A stretch of DNA of 64,000 nucleotides. Origin: Ramazzottius varieornatus (taxonomy: Eukaryota > Tardigrada > Eutardigrada > Parachela > Ramazzottiidae). The first letter of the stretch is position 1. Each line of letters begins with the position of its first letter. The notes under the pieces are model-generated. The model worked only from the letters and a program-made list of their open reading frames with translations, had not been told where the DNA came from and did not search any database. Below are positions 56,143 through 64,000 of the stretch, piece after piece. Where the stretch lies: positions 104,456 to 168,455 of the forward strand of contig BDGG01000015.1 of NCBI GenBank assembly GCA_001949185.1, read 5' to 3'. The position numbers were made by a program, and so were the translations under genes.

Positions 56143-59100
56143 AGCTGTCCGACGAGATATTTTTGCCTAAAATGTACACCACAGTATAAGCCAGACTTTG
56201 CACAAAGTGTCAGCCGCTAATGCAGTGCAAATGTTTTCTTTCAACGTCTAATAGATTACAAATGTAAGGAGCTAATATTAGAGGCAGCATCTTCCCGTGT
56301 CACTTCCGTCATGTCTTTTTGGTGTCTGTCTGTGGACGGGATTAGATCCACGTGCTGGAGTCGGTCGGTTCCCAGCCTTTTTCAGCTGAATATGGCTGCA
56401 TAAATATTTTTGTTAGCTGGAAGTTCTATTGGTCACCGATGTGATGGCTATGGCGGGGAAACCTGAAGGGAGGGGTTCACGAAATGCCAGGAACCCGCAA
56501 CGGCAGTCGGCAGCAACACCCATTCACTTTCAGCGTCGCAGAGGAGCGTACTACAGCGGAGGGAAGAAACGTGTTCAGAAAACCTAAGTAAAGAAGCGGA
56601 TGTTTTTGTACGGCGAGCGTGGATTCGTGTACGAGCCGAGATTGTGTATTTTGGACGGACAGTTTTGTACTCGACAGCATCGTCAAAGAGTTGGATTACT
56701 GTGGCACCAACACTGTTTATCGATGGGCACGCGAGGCAGGCTGTGACAACTGGCATGCAGGAAGGAGAACGCAAGCAGGAAGGAAGGAAGGACGGCCGGC
56801 GAAATATGACTACGAGATTTATTTTCGAGTTTATTTAGTGGGTTCGCTGCCGTGATGCAGAAGGAAGAGACCTCATCGACAGCGTTTGAGTTTAGTGCCC
56901 GGACAATCTATCGTATCTATCCATCCTTTACTTGTATGTTGACAATAAACTCACTTCACGCTGGCTGGACAAGCTGAATCGGCAAATTATCCTACAGCGC
57001 TCCATAACTCTCCCTTATTGCTCCCAGCTATCCCAAGACTAACACGCCGCTCATCCGTAAATGCCACTCAACTAATATCATCGCCCTCCATTGCACCATC
57101 ATTTCTGTGGAATATAGAGGATTATCCACTTTTATTGCCTTCCCTCACTTCCGGCTTCAGACGACGCGCTTTGAATAACAAAAAGATCCATTCCGATCAT
57201 TCTATCGGAACTTTTCTCGACTTGTCTTGCATGGAGAATTCATAGGCAAGTCAACAATACATTTGTGCGAACTGGGAAACCACGAACTTCGGTTGAGGTT
57301 AAAAATATCCACATGCCTATGGATCATAACGGATATAATGCAAGTACACCGAAAATATTTGAATATCGCTCTGCAAAGAAAAAGAACGCTTTCTATCGTC
57401 TATAGAGAAGAAATCGAAAGGTGCAAACTATGGTTTTGTACTCAGCAGATCGTTTCAACGAAGCATTACACATTTTTCTAATCGAAAATCAATTGTCGTT
57501 GTCGGTGAAGTCATCAGCTTACAAAAGCCAAATCGAACTACCCGTAGAAAATCTGATGAATTTAACGACAAGGCTAATATGATTCCGATACTAACTGCCT
57601 CATTTAGTAGAAGTAGCCCGCTCTCTCGATTTTTTCTTACGGGCTTCTCTACAGTAGACTAGCGTGCCTCACAACCTCGCGAAGAAAGGGGGTAATTGGG
57701 GGATGATTGGTGACAAATCAGCTCTGTGTAATCCTAAAGTTGGCTTTATGCGGATTTGCTGAACAAAACACCGTGGGCTGTGTGACGGAAGTGTAAGCTG
57801 GAGGAAGAAGACGAGCAAGCTTGCTGTTGTTTAGTTAATGGCGCCTGCTGTGCATGTTATGCTTGACCTGACGGGCGTCGCACGCCGCCCCGCCGAAAAC
57901 GGCACACGTAAGACACTTCCGGACCGCGGAAGTCCACGCTTGTTGCTGTGCGATACTTTGTCAGCTTCCCATCCCATTTTTTGTCGTCTAGCTCCAACAC
58001 AATACGAGAGAACAAATGAACGAGACGGAAGTGCAGTATGGGCAGGAGGCAAAAACTCTCTGAGAAAGCATGGGCTCTAAGTTGATTAGAAGATCAACCA
58101 AGCATCCGCTTTCTCCGTTGACAATCGCCAAAGAAAATGGATTACTGGCGAATTTTCCACTTGATTGACTCTTGGCCTCTTTGGAGAGGAACGTCTTGCG
58201 TAGAGTGCTGTTCGACTTGGCCATGCCTCACGATAATGTATTGAGTCCATTAATTTCCCTCTTTTGTACCCAAGTGTCAGACCACGCTCTACTGCCACAG
58301 TCAAGTGTATCCTCTGAATGAAAACGTGGGTCTTTGTGAAGGGTTTCGAGGTTCTTCGGTTCACATCCTGAGGTGAGGATCGCTTATCACTGTCACCTGC
58401 GACCCGGCGACACGCAAGGACCCCACACGCTAGACGATTCCGGCAGGTTAAGGAGAAAACGTTTCATCATTCTGTTTCCTGTCAAGCCAGATGCGTATGT
58501 GCCGTTGCAATTAAATTCCCGAGAAGCCTTCAAGGAGAGCTGTGTGGTACTAGACATTATTTTCATTTGCCAGAAGATGAACTACTTGGCTCTATCAGTC
58601 TCGTGAACCAAGTTGAGGAGTTCGCTCCACTGTTTACACTAGCGCCGGTTTCAATCGATAGCGAAAACTGTCTGGCGTAGCGAAAACGATCGAAAGAAAT
58701 ACTTTGGTGTTCCATAAACACTGTACCATCGCTAGTTCGTGGCATATTCAAACTCCGACAATCTGAAGCTTCCATCACAGCCGTTTCTCCCTTTGTGGAG
58801 CAAGAAGCCACCACATCATCCATATCTGCTGAAGATAAACATTAGTTTACCGAATCGAGCTGCAAGGCTTTGATTGATCTCCTGACGAAAATTAACTTGT
58901 GGTGCCCCACTTTTCGGTATAGCTTGGGGCGTAAGAAAAGTCGCTGGTGGATCGGAAATCTGGCTTGATCTTACGTAAAGCTAAACAAAGTCAGAGAGGG
59001 AAGATTGCGGTGCTGAAGGCAATGCGAGTAAAGAGTGCTTAACGTCACGCTTTAACCTTGAAGCCATTAATAATCGATGAGCTTCATAATTTGCTTGTGG

Positions 59101-59679
59101 ATATTCATCGCCATTTGAGCCCAACAGTTGCCGAATACTCCGTCATGGCAGTCGAGTCGGAGATTATCACTGGCCATGTTATGATGGGCCCAATGCAACA
59201 AGACATATTTGACTGATGACGCTTCTTTTCTTTCAGCTATTTCCAGACTGGCATTCGCCATTAATTAGCCATCCACGGCAGCCGATGAAAGGCGCGCAAG
59301 TGCTGCTCACAACGAGCCGTCGTTTACAACGTTGGATCGAGAGTATCATTCGGCGTACGAGAGGAACCGCATATTCGGACATTTGGCACTCGAGCTTGGT
59401 GGGAGGAAAAAGATCCGAGACTTTGCTGAATGGAACTCTGTTTCCCATCAAATGCTGACATTTGCCAACATCAACGGCAGATTTGGCCATGAAGGTCGCA
59501 CTTTGCTTTTCATCATGGCACATTGTTGTTTTCCCATTACGTTATAGCCGGCTCGACCAGCAGCCATGTCGTGAAGAACCAAGGCGGAAGTATCGATCAA
59601 CTGGCCACTTTGCGCTAATACAGGCAAAGTCTGGCCGGTTCTCCCATCTTCTCCATCCCTGTCTTTTCCTTTCAACGCA
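56143..59679. other. No firm gene; probable upstream region of the receptor gene
   Basis: Several overlapping short frames on both strands, none with a recognisable domain. Of note: AATAAA at 56944-56949 after a plus-strand stretch open in pieces from an ATG at 56444; an 86-codon minus-strand frame from ATG 58823 to 58563; a 64-codon minus-strand frame 59067-59261; and a plus-strand frame 59274-59547 containing YERNRIFGHLALELGGRKK. Some of this may be 5' untranslated exons of the receptor at 59680, but no splice path could be fixed. Confidence 0.4.
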
Positions 59680-62072
59680 ATGAATGTAACCACTTTGTTG
59701 CCAGATGTTTTGCGTTTGGGTGCTAGTACGGCAATAAGTGTCGATCAAAGCCTCAACCAAACCGAGAAATTCCATGAACCGCCATTTTCCTTCGCACAGT
59801 CCGTTCTGCTGGGAATATTCTCCGGGTTGTTTGCCATTGTTACAGCTGGCGGGAATATTTTGGTCATGTTGTCCTTGCGTATCGACAAGCAGCTGCGGAC
59901 CATCACCAATTATTTTCTGTTGTCGTTGGCTTTTGCCGATTTGATGATCGGACTAATATCGATGCCGCTCTTCACTCTCTACTTTCTGCTGGGATACTGG
60001 CCTTTGGGTCCTGTCATATGTGACAGCTGGCTGGCCGCCGATTACCTCATGAGTAACGCTTCCGTTCTAAATTTGCTCATTATCAGCTTCGACCGATACT
60101 TGTCCATCACGCGGCCACTGACGTACCGGGCGCGGCGAACCACGCGTCGCGCTGTCTTCATGATTGCCGCTGCCTGGATTATCTCGCTCATTTTATGGCC
60201 ACCCTGGATATTTGCATGGCCGCATATCGAAGGTATGTGTTTCGGGGTTCTCCACGTAGTGTGTCCAGAACGGACAGACTGCGCCGCAGTACGAATTAAT
60301 TGGATAAGCGGCTGTGTACAACACAAATTAACGTCTCCTACCCAACTTAGTGCTTGATTGGTTTATTGACCGCGCGTTCAAACATGGCATGCAGTAGTAT
60401 GGCCGCAACTGCTAACCAAACTTCGAGTCTGGTAGGAGACGTTGGTATGCCTTGTATTATAGGGCGCACGAACCGGCCTTGCGCACTGAAACTTTGTGAC
60501 AGTAGGAACCGACCATAGAAACAACGATAAACCCGATATCGTTCTTTGTTTGACATCTGGCTCGGTTCGGACAGTCGTAGAGATCCTTACTGGCATGGAA
60601 GATTGTTGGGTTGGGGCGTCAAGGAACCTCTAGCATACGGCGGCCCGATCGGATAAATCATTGAAATTTGATTGCGACAGTGTGGTAATTCGGACATGCC
60701 ACCCGCATTTTCGCCTGCTTTCTGATTATGTAAGCGACAGGGATTTGTGTTTGCAGGCGAGCGAAAAGTTAAAGAGGACCAATGCTACATTCAGTTTTTG
60801 GGAACGAATCCCTATATTACGGTTGGGACTGCACTAGCTGCCTTCTACGTTCCTGCGACTGGTAAGTCACACAAATCGAAGCAGAGTTTTGGTGTGGAAA
60901 TTAACCACGCGCGCCATCTATAGTTGAACTGAAGTCAAGATCAGAATTTTGAATTGATGCTCTAAGAATTACTTCAGAAATGTAATTCGATCGAGAAAAG
61001 ACAGATGATTGTCAGATGTTGTTGTGTTTTAGTTATGACCATTTTATATATCAAAATCTGGAACGAGACCCAGCAACGTCAGCGGGATCTGGAGCATTTG
61101 ACCGCGGGTCGAAAGACCCTAGCTGCACCACAGATCAGTTTGCAAAAGTCCACTTCCAGTTCTGACGAGATCGCCAACCAAATTTCTCCTGCTCAAGCTC
61201 TCCCTCGTAAAGCATCCGCTACCCTGTCCGTGAACGACGTCCCTGCTGCTGACTTGACTCCCCGGCCACTATGGAGGCGGCTGTGCCACTGTTGCAAGAT
61301 TGACCGCGATCCCGTAGATTACATCGAAGATGAGAGCACGGACGAGATGGACAACGCCAACACCGCAGTCACAACTGAACAGACCACCAGTCGCTTGACC
61401 GTTAACAGGATAAATCCCGTGGACAAGGCTGTGCTGGAAGGTACCAACGGCTCACTGGCGCCGCTGATGCAAACGCGGGCCCAAATGCTCAACGACCCGA
61501 CTATCGATTCTGAGACCTACACTATCCTCATCACTTTTCCCGAAGCCGTCGTTCATTTGTCCAACAGGCCGGTCATTGAGGAAATGCGGATGGATTCAGT
61601 GGACATTGAGGAGATATCGATACCGCGGTCGAGGATGCCGAGCAACGCGACACCTAGTAGCGTACCCTCGTCGTTACGCAACAAACGCCCCAGTCAGCCC
61701 GCTGGCGTGCTCAACATGACGCTGCAACAAGCCCAACACAATAACAAGAGTGCCTCCAAAAGTCGCTTCCCACAAGCTCAAAAGAAACGCTGGGTGGAGA
61801 AGAAGCAGGATAAGAAGGCAGCCAAAACGCTCAGCGCTATCCTTTTTGCCTTCATCATTACCTGGACTCCATACAATGTCTTCGTGCTCATCAACGCGTT
61901 CTCTCCCGATTTCATACCAGAGCTGCTCTTCAATATTAGCTATTATTTGTGTTATATTAATAGTACCGTCAATCCGATCTGCTATGCCTTATGTAATGCC
62001 AACTTCCGAAAGACTTATGTTAGAATACTCTGCTGTCGCCAGACTCGCAATAACAGCAGTGCCTTTTCTTAG
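59680..62072 (+). CDS. mAChR: Muscarinic-type acetylcholine receptor (GPCR)
   Basis: A seven-helix plasma-membrane receptor for acetylcholine acting through G proteins. Coding exons: 59680-60232, 60757-60861 and 61033-62072 (565 residues), with junctions GAAG/GTATGT, GCAG/GCGAG, ACTG/GTAAGT and TTAG/TTATG, all in phase. Family residues seen: the TM2 aspartate (LAFADLMIG); the amine-binding aspartate of TM3 in [17 protein letters not shown] in [20 protein letters not shown]; the TM4 block [14 protein letters not shown]; the disulphide cysteines in PVICDSW and DQCYIQF; the TM6 asparagine in [17 protein letters not shown]7 [17 protein letters not shown], then FRKTY. Two N-glycosylation sites (NVT, NQT) lie near the N-terminus. 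The third intracellular loop is long (about 240 residues). The start codon chosen is the first ATG in frame before the glycosylation sites. Which invertebrate subtype (A or B) is not settled. Confidence 0.93.
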
Positions 62073-63051
62073 CGACAATGCATACTTTAGAACACAAGAA
62101 ATTATTTGCGGAGAACTACCAGACTGATTCAAGATTTGACCAATAAAACTGTCTAGTTACCCAATACCTACTGCTGACGAAAAGCTTTGGAATCCGCGTG
62201 ATTAGGGCATGTTACTATCATGGTAGAAAATGTAACCAGAACCAGGAGCTCTTTACCTGGAAAAAATGCCGAGAAAAATATGTTGAGCAGACACGTGTAC
62301 CAGGAGGAAGATTGCCCTGCTCATTGTCAAAATTGCATATCGAGTCTTCTGATTGTGAGTTTTGGGTAGCGGATATTTCTTTTCAGTGCTCTGAAACTTG
62401 GCAAACCAACTCGATCACACCGTTTTCCCGTGGGCGTGTGCCGCTAACCGATATCAAAAAACACGTGCGCCAGTTGGGAAAGCGATCTTGCCGTACTGGT
62501 TCGCGGAGCTCCCGCTTGGTTTCTTCCGCTCGGTCGTTCGAAACGGTACGTGGGCCGTAGGCATCAAAGCTTGTGAGGTGTGGAACAAACATTTTCCCCA
62601 GCGCGTGCACTTAGACAATACGGGTTAAACTTCACCAATGATCGTTCGGGATAATTCCGTTTTTTGAGATGAAAGGTTGCGTCCTCGGCTTATGTCGGTA
62701 ATCTTTTATGTGTACAGGACCCGGAAGAATTAAGGAGTCAGCTGATGACCGATCGAAAGCTCGGCCTGGTGCTGTCTCCCTCTGTCTCAGTGACTCGCGA
62801 AGAGTAGCGCAGTCAACTAGTCCAGCGCGCTCGATTATCATCCAAGAAACAATGGATCAAGATAAGGGTGATTCCATTTTTTGTGCCTCCAAAAAAGCGG
62901 CTGCCACAGCTCCAATTGACCCTTTGCATAACATCGAGGGTCCTTCGTAACGTTTTCGACTGCTGTTTGCCCCTGTAGAGATGCCCAGCACAACGCCAAG
63001 CTCAAAGTTGAGCCTGTTTTCCCCATGAAACTCGTCCGGTGGTCTAACAAG
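62073..63051. other. Intergenic region with receptor poly(A) signal
   Basis: AATAAA at 62142-62147 lies 70 bases past the receptor stop and is its likely polyadenylation signal. The remaining 900 bases hold only short frames on both strands with no recognisable product. Confidence 0.6.
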
Positions 63052-63090
63052 TATAAAAGTCCGCATACCGGCATTGGGCAATCTGTCAGT
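63052..63090 (+). promoter_or_regulatory. Core promoter: TATA box and initiator
   Basis: TATAAAAG at 63052-63059 is followed by TCAGT at 63086-63090, an initiator of the type common in arthropod-like promoters, about 36 bases on. The start codon is about 115 bases downstream. A strong TATA promoter fits a highly and tissue-specifically expressed structural secretory protein. Confidence 0.6.
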
Positions 63091-63203
63091 TCACATTCTA
63101 CCTAGCTCAGCGAAGACTTGTGCCAACAGTTTAGCTCTCCCTCCAAATCGACCCTCATTCCCTTTCCCCGCTCCATCCAGGAAATTTTGCGTGTCTATTC
63201 AAG

Positions 63204-64000
63204 ATGGTGTCCTCAACCGTCGCATTGGTCCTCGCTTTGGGTGAGCCGATTCTTCCATTCTTTATCATTCGCCACTGTTTCATTTGTCGTTCCGGTTTTG
63301 CCATTCATTTCTCTGATGTGGTGCTTTTTGTTTTTCAGCTGTGAGCTGCGCCTACGGAAACGGCTCGGGATACGGAAGCAGCTACAGCGCCCCGGCTCCC
63401 TACAGCGCCCCGGCCCCGTACAGCGCTCCCGCCCCGTACAGCGCTCCTGCCCCGTATAGCGCTCCTGCCCCGTACAGCGCCCCGTCGTACAGTGCGCCAT
63501 CCTATCAGGCCCCAGTCTCCACGTACTCGCAGTCTACCTACAGCGCTTCCACCTACCAGGCTCCTAAGCAGTCCTACGGATACTCGGCTCCATCCTACCA
63601 GGCCCCATCCTACAGCGCTCCCGCCTACCAGGCTCCTTCTTACAGCGCTCCTGCCTACCAAGCCCCTGCTTACCAGGCTCCTTCCTACTCGTCCAACACC
63701 TACGCCCAGGCTCCGTCTTATCCTTCGTACAACAATTACCAATCCAAGAGCTACAGCGCTCCCGCTTACCAGGCCCCATCCTACAGCGCCCCCGCCTACC
63801 AAGCCCCTGCCTACCAGGCCCCGTCTTATAGCGCCCCATCCTATAGCGCACCCGCCTACCAAGCCCCGGCCTACAGCGCCCCATCTTACAGCGCCCCATC
63901 TTACAGCGCCCCATCCTACAGCGCTCCTGCCTACCAAGCCCCATCCTACAGCGCTCCTGCCTACAGCGCTCCTGCGTACAGCGCTCCCTCTACAGCGCCC
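63204..64000 (+). CDS. Secreted repetitive YSAPAYQAP protein (5' part; runs off the window)
   Basis: Exon 1, 63204-63240, encodes the start of a signal peptide. The intron is 63241-63338 (GTGAG...TTTTTCAG). Exon 2 runs from 63339 past the window end. The protein opens MVSSTVALVLALAVSCAYG, then a short Gly/Ser/Tyr segment, and then almost only repeats: first APYSAP units, then YSAPAYQAPSYSAP, broken once by a Ser/Tyr/Asn segment (YSSNTYAQAPSYPSYNNYQ). There are no cysteines in the repeats. Evenly spaced tyrosines recall cuticle, silk or shell-matrix proteins that are cross-linked through tyrosine. That role is inference. The high similarity of the units on the DNA level invites slippage. The last bases (GCTCCCTCTACAGCG) appear to lack one C relative to earlier units, which would shift the frame. 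Confidence 0.85.

Noticed and set aside
63213-63944. Long minus-strand Gly/Val/Arg-rich frames
   Set aside because: Shadows of the plus-strand YSAPAYQAP repeats; the plus strand has a promoter, signal peptide and clean intron.

Overview
This window is eukaryotic, and specifically animal, nuclear DNA. It has spliceosomal introns (GT...AG), a muscarinic-type GPCR, cysteine-rich secreted proteins, a TATA-driven gene for a repetitive secreted Tyr/Ser/Ala/Pro protein, and many DNA transposons, non-LTR elements and foldback elements. The secreted repeat protein next to a TATA box and a TCAGT-type initiator suggests an ecdysozoan, but the phylum cannot be fixed from the sequence. No rRNA, tRNA or CRISPR array was seen. 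One 50-N assembly gap lies at 45873-45922. Exon boundaries below come from splice consensus, reading frame and intron phase only.

Layout. 1-3500: featureless DNA, then a decayed pogo/Tigger transposon (1286-3071) with matching terminal inverted repeats (TIRs) and TA target sites. 3498-8516 (minus): the 3' part of a gene for a secreted protein with at least seven six- or eight-cysteine modules. Each module sits on its own phase-1/phase-1 exon, and the fourth carries a Thr-rich mucin-like stretch. Its introns hold several foldback elements. 11-53 kb: mostly minus-strand exons of what looks like one lineage-specific family of paralogous proteins (groups G1 about 13.6-19.1 kb, G3 about 33 kb, G2 43.1-45.8 kb, G4 about 53 kb). 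Their spacers are full of repeats: a four-copy TIR family starting GGGTATCGGCGGCC, a conserved transposon-like protein of unknown superfamily (21.8-23.7 kb), two related non-LTR retrotransposon fragments (25.75-27.8 and 29.9-30.9 kb), a decayed Tc1/mariner element (31.2-31.9 kb), a foldback element with inverted arrays of about 30-bp repeats (42.2-43.1 kb), two TTAA-flanked piggyBac-like miniature elements, and a nested long-TIR element (50.2-51.2 kb). A small plus-strand gene for a membrane protein at 24.5-25.1 kb appears broken by two single-base insertions. 54-56 kb: a broken tyrosine recombinase followed by a direct repeat, as in Ngaro/DIRS-type retroelements. 56-64 kb: an ordinary gene-bearing region on the plus strand with the three-exon muscarinic receptor (59680-62072) and the start of the repetitive secreted protein (63204 to the window edge).

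The ordinary host genes whose roles can be inferred are the receptor (acetylcholine signalling at the plasma membrane) and the secreted structural-type proteins. Most of the rest is a record of transposition. Several unrelated short elements share the ends TA/CTGTA...TACAG/TA with the pogo element, so a single pogo-like transposase may have mobilised them.
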